A stretch of DNA of 64,000 nucleotides from J095 sp964517605 (GTDB lineage Bacteria > Chloroflexota > Anaerolineae > 4572-78 > J111). The notes below the pieces were generated by a model. That model searched no databases. It worked only from the letters and a program-made list of their open reading frames with translations, and had not been told where the DNA came from. The position numbers were made by a program, and so were the translations under genes. The stretch spans positions 80,777 through 144,776 of the forward strand of contig CAZFCE010000013.1 of assembly GCA_964517605.1 (NCBI GenBank), read 5' to 3'. Shown here one piece after another: positions 36,093 to 45,170 of the stretch (positions within the stretch are counted from its first letter, which is position 1; every line of letters begins with the position of its first letter).

Positions 36093-38812
36093 TATGATTC
36101 TTGCTCCCCGGCGGTGGTTAACGCCTGTTGTAAGCGGGCCAATTCGTGTTTGAGCCGGTTGTAAGCCGGCGCAGTGTGGTTAAAATCGCCTTGTTCGCCT
36201 AAAACTTCAAGCTGATAGGCGGCCTCGTAGGCGGCTTTGGCGCTAAACGGCCCAACCGAGCTTTTTAGTTTGTGTGCGGCCCGGCGCACGGCTTCGGCGT
36301 TGGATTGAGCCAGCGCCGTTTCAATTTCGGCCTGTAAATCCGGCAGATTATCAATTAAAATTTTGGCCAGACTGCGCAAAAGGCTTACGTCGCCGCCTAG
36401 CCGGGCCAGCGCCCGCTCCCGGTCAAACGCCGGTTCGCCGTTGGCAGCCGGTTGCAGGGCTTCTTTCGTTAATTCCTGAATAAGCGTTAACATCTCTTCA
36501 ACCTGGATGGGTTTGGGCAGGTAGGCATCCATTCCGGCGGCCAAAAAGCGCTCCCGGTCGCCGGCCATAGCGTGAGCGGTCATCGCCACAACAGGCAGGC
36601 GGGCGGCGTTGGTGGCCCGCTCGCGCTCGCGGATGAGCCGGGTGGCGGTGAGGCCGTCAATGATTGGCATTTCCACGTCCATCAGCACCAAATCAAACGG
36701 CTCGCCGCCCACCACCGCCGCGAGCGCCTCGCGCCCGTTTTGCGCCACAATCACGGTGTGATCCCATTTTTGCAACAAATCAACCACCAGCCGCTGGTTT
36801 ACCTCGGTATCTTCGGCCAGCAGAATCCGCAGCGAACGGCGTTTAGCCGGTTCGTACCGCTGCGCCGGCGCGGAGGTTGGCGCTTCCGGCGGCGAAAGGT
36901 GCAGCATTTGCAAAATAGTCTCCAGCAATTCCGATTGCGTGACCGGCTTGGTTAAATACAAATTTAGCCCCAACTCGCGGCAGCGGGCAATATCGCCGGG
37001 CCGATCCAGCGACGACAACATCATAATGGTAGCCGCCAGCAGTTGCGGGTTTTGCCGGATTTGCTCAACCAGGGCAAATCCGTCCATCTCCGGCATCATC
37101 GCATCGAGGATAACCAGCCCAAACGGAGTGTTGGCCGTGGCGGCCTGAGTCATCAATTCCAGCGCCATTGGGCCGGTTTCGGCCATAACCGGCTTCATTT
37201 GCCAGTGCGTTAACATTTCGCTGAGGATGCGCCGGTTGGTGGCGTTGTCATCAACCACTAAAACCGGCATACCCGCCAGCGTAGCCGCCGAGCTAACCGC
37301 CGGTTTGGGCTTAGGCTCACCCGGCAAATCGAAGCGGGCGGTGAAATGAAAGGTGCTGCCCCGCCCAAGCTGGCTTTCTACCCAAATTTTGCCGCCCATT
37401 ATGGCCACCAGTTGCGCCGAAATGGCCAACCCCAGCCCGGTGCCACCAAAACGGCGGGTGGTAGAACTATCGGCCTGAGTGAATGCCTCAAAAACCATTT
37501 GCTGCTGTTCCGGGGGGATGCCGATGCCGGTATCGGTGATTTGAAAATGCAGCCACACCTCGCTCTGAACCTCGGATTTTAGCGAAACGGCAACAATAAC
37601 CTCGCCCGTTTGCGTAAATTTAATGGCGTTTGTTACCAGATTAACCACCACCTGCCGCAGCCGGGCGGGATCGCCCACCAGCAGCGGCGGCACGTTGGCC
37701 GAAATGGAATACGCCAGTTCCAACCCTTTTTTGTGGGCCTGAAACCCCAACGATTTAATAACGCGATTGAAGGTATCGGCAAAATCAAACTCAATCCGGT
37801 CAAGGTTAAGGCGGCGGGCCTCAATTTTAGAAAAATCGAGGATGTCGTTCAGCACGCCCAGCAAAGAAATAGCCGACGATTTGGCCATTTCCATATATTC
37901 CTGCTGAATCGGCGAGAGTTCCGTGCCGAGCATCAGGTCGGCCATGCCAATAACGCCGTTCATGGGGGTGCGGATTTCGTGGCTCATGTTGGCCAAAAAC
38001 TCACTTTTAGCCCGGTTGGCCGCTTCGGCTTCGGTTTTGGCCTGGCGCAGCGCCTCTTCGGCCTGCTGGCGGGCGGCAATTTCGGCTTCAAGCTCAAGGT
38101 TATGGGCCTCCAACGCCTCGTAAGCCTCTTGCAATTCCGCAATGACCGTGCGCACGGTAAACGACCAGATAATGGTTTGCCGCAACCGGGTTAAAAAACT
38201 TTCGCCGCCTTTAGGCAACCAAACATCAAACCGAACATCGTTGCCCAGTTCTTCCATATGAACCACGGCTTTGCCCAAACCAACCAGTTTGGGCAAAGTC
38301 CGCTCAACGCCCAGGCCAATCAAATTAAGCTGGTGGATATTTTTGTAGCCGGGGTGAGTAAAAAAATCAACCTGAATGTGATTGGGGCCAAGGTCCGTCA
38401 CCACGCCATCAGAAATGCGAAAAAGCTGGCTCACCGCGCCCGTGCCGGGCCGCGCGCCAAACCGGTAAATATCCTTAACCGAAAACAAAAACTTGGAAAT
38501 AATGGTAAACGGCTGAATCCACGGCGAATCCAGAAAAGTTTCGCAGATGGCCGTAAATTCCTCATCGTCCCATACCCGGCTGGCGTTTTCCATAATAATG
38601 CAAAAACTATCCCAGGCGATGCGCCTGTTTTTGTTGCGCAAATACTCCAGCGGATACACCGTTCCGGCGGTCAACGTTTCGGGCGGAAGCCCTTTTTTAG
38701 CCAACGCCCTAAAAAAAACATCCAGCACCCGGCACGATACCTCTTGCCCGGCGGGGAGTTCCGGTTCTTGGGTTGCGGCAACCGCGGGCAACCGCTCTTT
38801 GTTGTTAGGCAT
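36092..38812 (-). CDS. Hybrid histidine kinase (HisKA-HATPase-REC-REC-Hpt)
   Basis: A 906-residue phosphorelay protein. The N-terminal ~220 residues are a soluble sensor region without TM segments, which I do not recognise with confidence. A coiled coil follows, then HisKA with His278 (NMSHEIRTPMNG), HATPase (N and G boxes, DTGIGIP), REC1 with Asp570 (ILDAMMPEMDG), REC2 with Asp712 (LMDVEMPIIDG) and a C-terminal Hpt with His847 (AHKLKSS). The relay probably ends on the response regulator encoded next. GGAGG lies 4 bases from the ATG. It is cytoplasmic, so the signal is internal or membrane-permeable. Confidence 0.92.
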   Translation of the reverse strand: MPNNKERLPAVAATQEPELPAGQEVSCRVLDVFFRALAKKGLPPETLTAGTVYPLEYLRNKNRRIAWDSFCIIMENASRVWDDEEFTAICETFLDSPWIQPFTIISKFLFSVKDIYRFGARPGTGAVSQLFRISDGVVTDLGPNHIQVDFFTHPGYKNIHQLNLIGLGVERTLPKLVGLGKAVVHMEELGNDVRFDVWLPKGGESFLTRLRQTIIWSFTVRTVIAELQEAYEALEAHNLELEAEIAARQQAEEALRQAKTEAEAANRAKSEFLANMSHEIRTPMNGVIGMADLMLGTELSPIQQEYMEMAKSSAISLLGVLNDILDFSKIEARRLNLDRIEFDFADTFNRVIKSLGFQAHKKGLELAYSISANVPPLLVGDPARLRQVVVNLVTNAIKFTQTGEVIVAVSLKSEVQSEVWLHFQITDTGIGIPPEQQQMVFEAFTQADSSTTRRFGGTGLGLAISAQLVAIMGGKIWVESQLGRGSTFHFTARFDLPGEPKPKPAVSSAATLAGMPVLVVDDNATNRRILSEMLTHWQMKPVMAETGPMALELMTQAATANTPFGLVILDAMMPEMDGFALVEQIRQNPQLLAATIMMLSSLDRPGDIARCRELGLNLYLTKPVTQSELLETILQMLHLSPPEAPTSAPAQRYEPAKRRSLRILLAEDTEVNQRLVVDLLQKWDHTVIVAQNGREALAAVVGGEPFDLVLMDVEMPIIDGLTATRLIRERERATNAARLPVVAMTAHAMAGDRERFLAAGMDAYLPKPIQVEEMLTLIQELTKEALQPAANGEPAFDRERALARLGGDVSLLRSLAKILIDNLPDLQAEIETALAQSNAEAVRRAAHKLKSSVGPFSAKAAYEAAYQLEVLGEQGDFNHTAPAYNRLKHELARLQQALTTAGEQES

Positions 38813-38869
38813 AACACCTCCGCCGGCCCGTTAAGCCGGTAAAGCCAACAAAAACTCAAGCTCAATAAG

Positions 38870-38898
38870 ATTGTAAGTGAGTTGGATTTGACCGGCAA
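38870..38898 (-). promoter_or_regulatory. Promoter of the hybrid kinase operon
   Basis: On the minus strand TTGCCG (38898-38893), 17-base spacer, TACAAT (38875-38870). The leader of about 50 bases ends in a small GC hairpin just before the Shine-Dalgarno. Confidence 0.6.
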
Positions 38899-38929
38899 AT
38901 ATTTCAAAAGAATTCTTTTGTTTTTAAAT

Positions 38930-38958
38930 TTGACAATCAGAACATTAGTTCGTACAAT
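38930..38958 (+). promoter_or_regulatory. Strong promoter giving a probably leaderless radical SAM mRNA
   Basis: A perfect TTGACA (38930-38935), 17-base spacer and TACAAT (38953-38958). The ATG of the next gene begins at 38965, 7 bases after the -10, so transcription should start at or within a base of the start codon. Confidence 0.7.
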
Positions 38959-38964
38959 AAAAGG

Positions 38965-40104
38965 ATGGATATTCGGGAAAAAGTTGATGTGCTGGGCCAC
39001 GCGGCCACGCTCGATTGCGAAGGGCCGCCTCTCCTCAGCCGCGAAGCAAGCAAAGCGCAATTTATAGCGCATAGCCGGCTGTTTGTTACGCATCCGCAAC
39101 GCGGCAAAATGCCGGTTATGCGGGTGCTGCAAACCAGCGCCTGCGAGCGCAACTGCTTTTATTGCCCCTTCCGCGCCGGGCGAGATTTTCAGCGCGTGTC
39201 GCTGACGCCGGAGGAACTGGCCGCTGCGTTTGCCCAAATGGAGCAAAAAAAGCTGGTTGATGGTTTATTTTTGAGCAGCGGCATTGCCGGCAACGGCCCC
39301 AAAACTATGGATAAAATGCTGGCTACCACCGAAATTGTCCGGCGCAAATATCAGTATCGCGGCTACATCCACCTGAAAATAATGCCCGGCACAGAAAGCG
39401 CCCAAATCGAGCAGGCCGCCCGGCTGGCGGACCGGCTGTCCATCAATCTGGAAGGGGCCAACGAGCAGCGGTTGGCTATGCTGGCCCCCAGAAAAGATTA
39501 CTGGCAAGAATTATGGCCGCCGCTGTTGTGGGTGCAGCAAAACCGCCGCAATTTTGACCCGTGGGTTAAAATCCCCAGCATCACCACCCAATTTGTGGTG
39601 GGTCCCGCCGGCGAAACCGACCAGGAACTACTCACCACCGTGGGCCAGTTGTACCGCACCGCCCAACTGGCGCGAGCCTACTATTCGGCATTTAACCCCA
39701 TTCGGGATACGCCGTTTGCCACCCAACCCAAAACCAATCCTTTGCGCCAGCGCCGGTTGTACCAGGCTGACTGGCTGCTGCGTTTTTACGGTTTCTCGCT
39801 ACGCGAACTCCCGTTTGATGCCACCGGCAACCTGCCCCTGCCCACCGATCCCAAACTGGTGTGGGCGCAGACCAATTTAAGCCACAATCCCGTAGAAATT
39901 AACCGGGCCAGCCGCGCCGACCTGCTCCGGGTGCCGGGCATCGGCCCCAAAACCGCCGAGGCGATTTTAGCCGCCCGGCAGCAAACGCGCCTCACCGATT
40001 TGCAGCAACTCAAAAAAATCGGGGCGCAAGCCCACCGCGCCGCTCCCTTTATTTTGCTCAACGGTCGCCAGCCGGAGCTTCAATTATCACTGCCGGAAAT
40101 GTAA
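38965..40104 (+). CDS. Radical SAM protein with helix-hairpin-helix domain (putative DNA modification/repair)
   Basis: The radical SAM cluster motif CERNCFYC lies at about residues 59-66, followed by the SAM barrel. The C-terminus (~305-365) is a helix-hairpin-helix segment, INRASRADLLRVPGIGPKTA, typical of nonspecific DNA binding. This matches the family annotated as putative DNA modification/repair radical SAM proteins, which in many genomes is paired with a uracil-DNA-glycosylase-like gene. No such partner is adjacent here. The reaction is unknown. The ATG is probably used on a leaderless transcript. Confidence 0.86.
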   Translation: MDIREKVDVLGHAATLDCEGPPLLSREASKAQFIAHSRLFVTHPQRGKMPVMRVLQTSACERNCFYCPFRAGRDFQRVSLTPEELAAAFAQMEQKKLVDGLFLSSGIAGNGPKTMDKMLATTEIVRRKYQYRGYIHLKIMPGTESAQIEQAARLADRLSINLEGANEQRLAMLAPRKDYWQELWPPLLWVQQNRRNFDPWVKIPSITTQFVVGPAGETDQELLTTVGQLYRTAQLARAYYSAFNPIRDTPFATQPKTNPLRQRRLYQADWLLRFYGFSLRELPFDATGNLPLPTDPKLVWAQTNLSHNPVEINRASRADLLRVPGIGPKTAEAILAARQQTRLTDLQQLKKIGAQAHRAAPFILLNGRQPELQLSLPEM

Positions 40105-40113
40105 TTTGGGGCG

Positions 40114-41328
40114 CTACTGGCCCTGGCCGTAATACACCGCCACGTTTTGCAGGTGCTCCTGGTACGTCTCGGAGAAAACGTGTTCGCCTTTATCGCAATT
40201 GGGATAACGGCACACAAAAAAGAGGTACTTGGTTTGCGCCGGATGCAGCACCGCCAAAATCGAGGCCAAACCGGGGCTGTCTATAGGGCCGGGCGGCAAA
40301 CCGGGGTACAGGTACGTATTGTACGGGTTGTCAACCTGGGCGTACTCATCCAGCGACACCGGCGATTTCCACCACTGATTTTTATCAGCCTGATAGCCCA
40401 TGGCGTATTGCACAGTGGGATCGGCCTGCAAATAAGCGGTGGCATCGGTTTGATGCAGCCGGTTCAGGTAAACGCTGGCAATCAGCGGGCGCTCCTCATC
40501 CAGCGCCGCCTCGCGCTCCACAATCGAGGCCACCGTGAGCGCCTGGTACAGTGTTAGCCCCTGTTGCTGCGCCAGCGCCACGGCATCCGGCGGCAGTTGG
40601 CGGGCCAGATTCTCCAGCATCAGCGTGATTAACTCTTCGGGCGTAGCGCTATCTAACAAATAGTAGGTGCCGGGGAAAAGATAGCCCTCGTAAGATTGCC
40701 CCGCCGGGCGATCGGTTAGCAGCGGGTGGGTGACATGCACCCCCCGTTTGGCCACCCGATAAAACTGATTGGCGTCCATAATGCCATTTTGGTGCAGATT
40801 TTGGGCCGTTTGCTCCAGCCGCCAGCCGGGGAAAATGGTAACGGCAAAGCGCGATGAGCGCCCCCGGTACAACGCCTCGCCAATCTGGCGCATGGTCATA
40901 TTGTGGCGCAGTTGATAATCTCCGGTTTGTAGCCGGGTATCAATATTGTTGTAACGCAACAATTGAACAAATACATCGGCGTTGCCGATTAGCCCCAACG
41001 CCTGCAACTTGGCCGCCACCGACACCGCCGTTTCGCCCGGCCCCACGGCAAAACTGGCCAGGCCGGTATCGGTGGAAATGGGGGTGTTGATTTCGGTGGC
41101 GCGCTGCTGCAACGCCGAATACAACGCCCGCCGGTCGGCATCCAGCGATAGCCAACCATCCCACGCCGGTTGGTCGCCAATGGTAATGGGCGATGCCGCA
41201 CGAAAAACGCCGCCGCCAAAAACCGCCGCAAACATCAGCACCACCGCCAACACGCCGGCCAGCAAAAATGCGGTTTTAAAGGCAAATTTTAGCAATCCGG
41301 CCAAAGTTCCCACCCAGCCCGTAGTCAA
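40114..41328 (-). CDS. mltG: Endolytic murein transglycosylase MltG
   Basis: An inner-membrane protein with one TM segment (about 15-40) and an extracytoplasmic YceG domain. The catalytic region VASIVEREA contains the essential Glu, and the C-terminal motif YNTYLYPGLPPGPIDSPG is diagnostic. MltG cuts nascent glycan strands during peptidoglycan synthesis and sets strand length, implying a peptidoglycan wall. The TTG start at 41328 lacks a Shine-Dalgarno; a GTG at 41313 is an alternative. A terminator for the upstream DinB-like gene separates the two. Confidence 0.95.
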   Translation of the reverse strand: MTTGWVGTLAGLLKFAFKTAFLLAGVLAVVLMFAAVFGGGVFRAASPITIGDQPAWDGWLSLDADRRALYSALQQRATEINTPISTDTGLASFAVGPGETAVSVAAKLQALGLIGNADVFVQLLRYNNIDTRLQTGDYQLRHNMTMRQIGEALYRGRSSRFAVTIFPGWRLEQTAQNLHQNGIMDANQFYRVAKRGVHVTHPLLTDRPAGQSYEGYLFPGTYYLLDSATPEELITLMLENLARQLPPDAVALAQQQGLTLYQALTVASIVEREAALDEERPLIASVYLNRLHQTDATAYLQADPTVQYAMGYQADKNQWWKSPVSLDEYAQVDNPYNTYLYPGLPPGPIDSPGLASILAVLHPAQTKYLFFVCRYPNCDKGEHVFSETYQEHLQNVAVYYGQGQ

Positions 41329-41342
41329 AAAACATTATGTTA

Positions 41343-41372
41343 ATTGTAGCACAGTTTGGAGTTTATGGTTAA
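41343..41372 (-). promoter_or_regulatory. Candidate mltG promoter
   Basis: On the minus strand a TACAAT -10 (41348-41343) with a weak TTAACC -35 (41372-41367) at 18-base spacing. The start would be only a few bases upstream of the TTG start codon, giving a very short leader. Confidence 0.4.
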
Positions 41373-41382
41373 CTTTTGGCGC

Positions 41383-41413
41383 AAAAAGAGCCGGTCATAA
41401 GGCTGACCGGCTC
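41383..41413 (-). terminator. Rho-independent terminator of the DinB-like gene
   Basis: On the minus strand GAGCCGGTCA (41413-41404) pairs with TGACCGGCTC (41397-41388), followed by TTTTT (41387-41383). It separates the DinB-like gene from mltG. Confidence 0.85.
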
Positions 41414-41447
41414 CGGGAATTGATGTATCAAATTTGGGCAATCGTTT

Positions 41448-41888
41448 TTAGCTAAAGAGAACCTGCTCCAACCGATCCAGATGGTCGCGCCGGTGCTTGC
41501 CCCGGTCTAAATTGGGCGGATTGGGCAAACTGCGCATGGCGGCCAAAAATTCATCGGACAGCCCGGCCAGCTTGTTGTCAATCAACTCGGCGCTGTTTAG
41601 GGCCAGTTGCACCGCGGTGCGCGGCGGAATGGCCTGCCACACCGGCAACAACGCCCGGTTGAGGATATCGGAGTTGCAGGTCATATCACTGATACCGTTT
41701 TGTTCCCAGTATTCAATTTGCGCCAGCCACCGCTGATCCCAAAAAGCCAGGTGGGCAAAATCGGTGGCTACTTGCCACCCACCCTCCAATTCGGTGGCCA
41801 ATTCGGCCTCGGTGAGGCGGGCGGCTAAATCTTTTAATCGCTGCAAAGCCTGGGCGTTACTGGCAATAAATGACCGATCCTGAGACAT
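41448..41888 (-). CDS. DinB-like four-helix protein
   Basis: A 146-residue cytoplasmic protein of the DinB/YfiT-like superfamily, four helices with metal-binding histidines: DFAHLAFWDQRW near residue 45 and RGKHRRDHLDRLEQ at the C-terminus. Family members often act as thiol-dependent transferases with mycothiol, bacillithiol or glutathione. The third His is less clear. AGAGAGG lies 5 bases before the ATG. It is 25 bases downstream of ilvE on the same strand, so possibly cotranscribed, with its own terminator. Confidence 0.75.
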   Translation of the reverse strand: MSQDRSFIASNAQALQRLKDLAARLTEAELATELEGGWQVATDFAHLAFWDQRWLAQIEYWEQNGISDMTCNSDILNRALLPVWQAIPPRTAVQLALNSAELIDNKLAGLSDEFLAAMRSLPNPPNLDRGKHRRDHLDRLEQVLFS

Positions 41889-41913
41889 AGTAACCTCTCT
41901 TTTGGGACTTACG

Positions 41914-42837
41914 TTATTTTACCGGCGTCAACCAGCCGTGGCGGTCGGGCGTTTGGCCGGTGATAATGGCAAAGTATTCGGCTTGGATTTCTTTGGTGAT
42001 GGGGCCGCGTGAGCCGCTGCCAATACTGATACCGTCCACGCTTTTAACGGGCGTGATTTCGGCGGCGGTGCCGGTAAAGAACACCTCATCGGCAATGTAA
42101 AGCATTTCCCGTGGAATTTGCTGTTCAACCACCTTGTAGCCTTTTTCCTCGGCCAGCGTAATGGCAAACTGGCGGGTAATGCCGGTTAAAATTGAGTTGC
42201 CCCGTGGCGGGGTGTAGATTACGCCATCAATGACCACAAAAACATTTTCACCGCTGCCTTCGCTCACGTAGCCCTGCACGTCCAGCACAATGCCCTCAAC
42301 ATAACCGTGGCGTTTGGCTTCCATCACCACCATCTGCGAGTTAATATAATTGCCGCCAACTTTGGCCATCGCCGGGTGAGTATCGGGGGCCATGCGCCGC
42401 CAACTGCTCACGCCCACATCCACGCCTTTTTCCAGCGCGTCGGCGCCCAGATACGCGCCCCATTCCCAGGTGGCAATAATCAGTTGCACCGGGCAGGCGC
42501 GGGGATCAACGCCCAGTACCTCGTACCCGCGAAAAACCAATGGCCGAATGTAGCAAGAGGTGTGTTTGTTTTTGGCTACGGTTTCGACAATAGCCTGGCT
42601 AACCTGCTCCTGGGTAAACGGAATAGACATATTGATGATTTTGCAACTATTGAACAACCGTTTTACGTGCGGTTTTAACCCCAAAATAGCCGGGCCAGCC
42701 GGAGTCTGGTAGGCCCGGAGGCCCTCAAACACGCTGGTGCCGTAGTGCAACACGTGCGATAGCACATGAATTTTGGCCTCGTCCCAGGGGACAAGATTGC
42801 CATCAAACCAGATAAATTCTGACTTCGGAATCGCCAT
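41914..42837 (-). CDS. ilvE: Branched-chain amino acid aminotransferase
   Basis: A 307-residue fold-type IV PLP enzyme that interconverts Val, Leu and Ile with their 2-oxoacids, using glutamate/2-oxoglutarate. The N-terminal IWFDGNLVPWDEAK, the substrate loop HYGTSVFEGLRAY, the Schiff-base Lys in AKVGGNYINSQ and the phosphate-binding SEGSGENVF and GITRQFAI motifs are all present. Length is typical. The ATG has a weak AAGGGG further upstream. No other ilv genes lie in the window. Confidence 0.96.
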   Translation of the reverse strand: MAIPKSEFIWFDGNLVPWDEAKIHVLSHVLHYGTSVFEGLRAYQTPAGPAILGLKPHVKRLFNSCKIINMSIPFTQEQVSQAIVETVAKNKHTSCYIRPLVFRGYEVLGVDPRACPVQLIIATWEWGAYLGADALEKGVDVGVSSWRRMAPDTHPAMAKVGGNYINSQMVVMEAKRHGYVEGIVLDVQGYVSEGSGENVFVVIDGVIYTPPRGNSILTGITRQFAITLAEEKGYKVVEQQIPREMLYIADEVFFTGTAAEITPVKSVDGISIGSGSRGPITKEIQAEYFAIITGQTPDRHGWLTPVK

Positions 42838-42956
42838 TGAAAAGTTTTCCCCTTTGCCGAAAAATTTTGCTCATTTTACCAGACAGAACAGGGGGGCGCA
42901 AAGTACCCCCTGCGCCAAAATAAATAAACCCTCTGCCGATTGGTGAGGGTTTACTT

Positions 42957-43030
<74 letters not shown>

Positions 43031-43053
43031 GTAGGGTTTTATATTTTATGTTG

Positions 43054-43129
43054 TGGTGGAGCTGAGGGGGCTCGAACCCCTGGCCTCGACAGTGCGATTG
43101 TCGCGCTCTCCCAGCTGAGCTACAGCCCC
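43054..43129 (-). tRNA. tRNA-Ala (anticodon CGC)
   Basis: A second alanine tRNA with the same acceptor and D-arm. The anticodon stem CGACA/TGTCG encloses ATCGCAC (anticodon CGC, reading GCG). T-loop TTCGAGC. Here the 3' CCA is encoded in the DNA (43056-43054), unlike its neighbour. Confidence 0.95.
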
Positions 43130-43211
43130 GCATCAACAAGAACAAGAGTGAAGTATATTCAAAGGCGGTTTTTTGTCAAAATCAACTTCGCAAAATTTAT
43201 GGGCTTGTTTT

Positions 43212-44192
43212 TTAGCCGCCAATCTGGCTCATCGTCCGGTTATCGGCAAAATTTCCATGTTTGAGTTGGTGACCAACCGGTTTGGTTTGGATTGCCGTTT
43301 TAAACAGATTGACCAAATCCTGCGGCGTGCCGCCATTGCGTAATGCCTGCTTAAAGTTGAGTTCGCCTTCAACCAGCAGGCACATCCGCAGCCGCCCATC
43401 CGAGGTGAGCCGCATGCGGTTGCAATCATCACAGTAAGGGTTACTAACCGGGCTGATAAACCCGATGGTACCTTCGGCGCCAGCCAGCCGGTATATCCGG
43501 GCCTCGCCATCAAGCTGCCCGCTGTTGAGCGGGAATAGCGGTCCCAACTCGCCTTCTATCCAGTTTTTTACTTCGTCGCTGGAAACGTAGTGGTGCAGTT
43601 GAATTTCGGTGGGGCCGGCAAAGGGCATCAGCTCAATAAACCGGATTTGCCACGACTGGCGCAAACTCAGCCGGGCCATCTCCAGTGCGGATTCGTTGTT
43701 GTAGCCACGGGTAATCACTACGTTTAATTTGATGGGCGTTAGCCCGGCTTCTTCGGCGGCCTGAATGCCGGCCCAGGCTTTGGGGTAAGATCCCAGCCGC
43801 ATAATTTTACCGAGTACTTCCTGGTTAAGAGAATCTATGTGAATATTAACCCGGCTAAGGCCGGCCTCTTTTAAATCTTTGGCAATAAACGGCAACCGGT
43901 AGCCGTTGGTGGTCATCACCACCTGCTCAATGCCGTTAACCCCGGCAATCCGGCGGACAACCTCAACAATATCGGCGCGCAAGGTTGGTTCGCCGCCGGT
44001 GAGCCTCACCTTTTTAAAACCAACTTCGGCGGCGGCCCGGACAACTTGTTCAATTTCGGCGGCGGTCAGGAGTTCCTCGGCAGGTTCAAAGGTTAAACCG
44101 TGCATGGGCATGCAATACACGCAACGCAAATTACACCGGTCAGTCAGAGACAAGCGTAAATAGTTAATTTCTCGTCCAAAGCGATCTTGCAT
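43212..44192 (-). CDS. moaA: GTP 3',8-cyclase MoaA (molybdenum cofactor biosynthesis)
   Basis: A radical SAM enzyme that converts GTP to 3',8-cyclo-dihydro-GTP, the first step of Moco synthesis. The N-terminal cluster motif is CNLRCVYC, the GGEPTLR SAM-binding loop follows, and the C-terminal second 4Fe-4S cluster motif is YCDDCNR with a third Cys downstream. The C-terminus ends in the required Gly-Gly. Length 326 matches the family. GGAGG lies 10 bases before the ATG. No other moa genes are nearby. The next gene upstream on the same strand is a Cys-rich regulator that may share control. Confidence 0.96.
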   Translation of the reverse strand: MQDRFGREINYLRLSLTDRCNLRCVYCMPMHGLTFEPAEELLTAAEIEQVVRAAAEVGFKKVRLTGGEPTLRADIVEVVRRIAGVNGIEQVVMTTNGYRLPFIAKDLKEAGLSRVNIHIDSLNQEVLGKIMRLGSYPKAWAGIQAAEEAGLTPIKLNVVITRGYNNESALEMARLSLRQSWQIRFIELMPFAGPTEIQLHHYVSSDEVKNWIEGELGPLFPLNSGQLDGEARIYRLAGAEGTIGFISPVSNPYCDDCNRMRLTSDGRLRMCLLVEGELNFKQALRNGGTPQDLVNLFKTAIQTKPVGHQLKHGNFADNRTMSQIGG

Positions 44193-44288
44193 AGTTGATG
44201 AACCTCCGTGGTTAATCTGATCCCCGGCGCAAGGATGATTTTTTATTTTTCACCTGGAAACAAAAATAGCGGGGACAACCGGTTAAAA

Positions 44289-44933
44289 TCAGGCTGATGT
44301 AGTAACCAGGGTGATAGGCGTTGAAATTTGATACGTGCAGTGACTATCGCCGTCCGACAGGCAAGCCACCCGCACGGGCTTGGTGTTGAGCATCGCCTCG
44401 ATAACTTGCCGGTCCAACAGACACACGTGTTCGTGCGTTTTGGCTAATTGCCGGTAAGGGCACGAATAGGTGTGAATCAGATATTCATTGTTAATAGCTT
44501 CCCAGTCTACCACAAATCCCTTAGCCGACAAAAAGTTTATCACTTCATTCAACCGCTGCTCAATGGATTGATTTCTTTTGGCCGGTGGCGCTTCCTGTGC
44601 CAACCGGCTGGCAATGCGGTCAAACAATTCGCCAATGCCGGCATCTCCCAATTTTGTATTCAGCTCGTCCAAAAGATAATCGGTGAGGCTGAGATAATCC
44701 ACCGGAAACAGGGCATCGGCGGCGGCGGTAAGCTGATACACTTGCTGGGGCCGCCCCCGGCCCGTGGCCGGCCGGCGCACATCCGAAGCGTGAATCAGGT
44801 TTTCGCTTTGCAGCACGTTCAGGTGGTAGCGCACCGCCATTGGCGTTAAATTAACAATAGCCGCCAGTTCGTCAACGGTGGCGTATTGTTTTTCTTTTAA
44901 AAATTCGATGATTTTTTGCCGGGTTTCGTGCAA
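44289..44933 (-). CDS. HTH regulator with C-terminal four-Cys motif (SufR-like)
   Basis: The N-terminal ~65 residues form a winged helix (YATVDELAAIVNLTPMAVRYHLNVL) of the ArsR/DeoR-like type. The C-terminal ~70 residues hold four Cys, SCPYR, HVCLL, VACLS and HCTYQ, spaced C-x12-C-x19-C-x7-C. SufR-type repressors use a comparable four-Cys C-terminal set to bind a 4Fe-4S cluster, so an iron-sulfur or redox sensor is a reasonable inference; the spacing is not identical. The gene is divergent from nuoBCD, which is Fe-S rich, and lies just upstream of moaA. The TTG start has a weak AGG upstream. Confidence 0.75.
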   Translation of the reverse strand: MHETRQKIIEFLKEKQYATVDELAAIVNLTPMAVRYHLNVLQSENLIHASDVRRPATGRGRPQQVYQLTAAADALFPVDYLSLTDYLLDELNTKLGDAGIGELFDRIASRLAQEAPPAKRNQSIEQRLNEVINFLSAKGFVVDWEAINNEYLIHTYSCPYRQLAKTHEHVCLLDRQVIEAMLNTKPVRVACLSDGDSHCTYQISTPITLVTTSA

Positions 44934-45050
44934 TTTAGAGCCTGCTTTTTACTACACCATAAAGCCAAATTATTAAGCCCAAATTTTATCATAAACTTTA
45001 TAAAAAATCAATTATGCGAACAAAACATAAAAACCCCTTCCAAAACCAAA

Positions 45051-45080
45051 TTGACAAAGCGCCGGACGCTGTGGTATATT
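45051..45080 (+). promoter_or_regulatory. nuoBCD promoter
   Basis: A perfect TTGACA (45051-45056) and TATATT (45075-45080) are spaced 18 bases; start near 45087 with an ~85-base leader. The region 44934-45050 between it and the divergent regulator is AT-rich and could hold operators. Confidence 0.6.
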
Positions 45081-45170
45081 TAGCCGCGTGTGACCAATAC
45101 CCCCCTAAATCTGGTAAAATCACATAAAGTTTACTCAGGTCAGTGATAAGACAGGAGGATGAATGGCGAT

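Noticed and set aside
44193..44288. Moco riboswitch before moaA
   Set aside because: The gap is only 96 bases and lacks the conserved Moco RNA motifs I could recognise.
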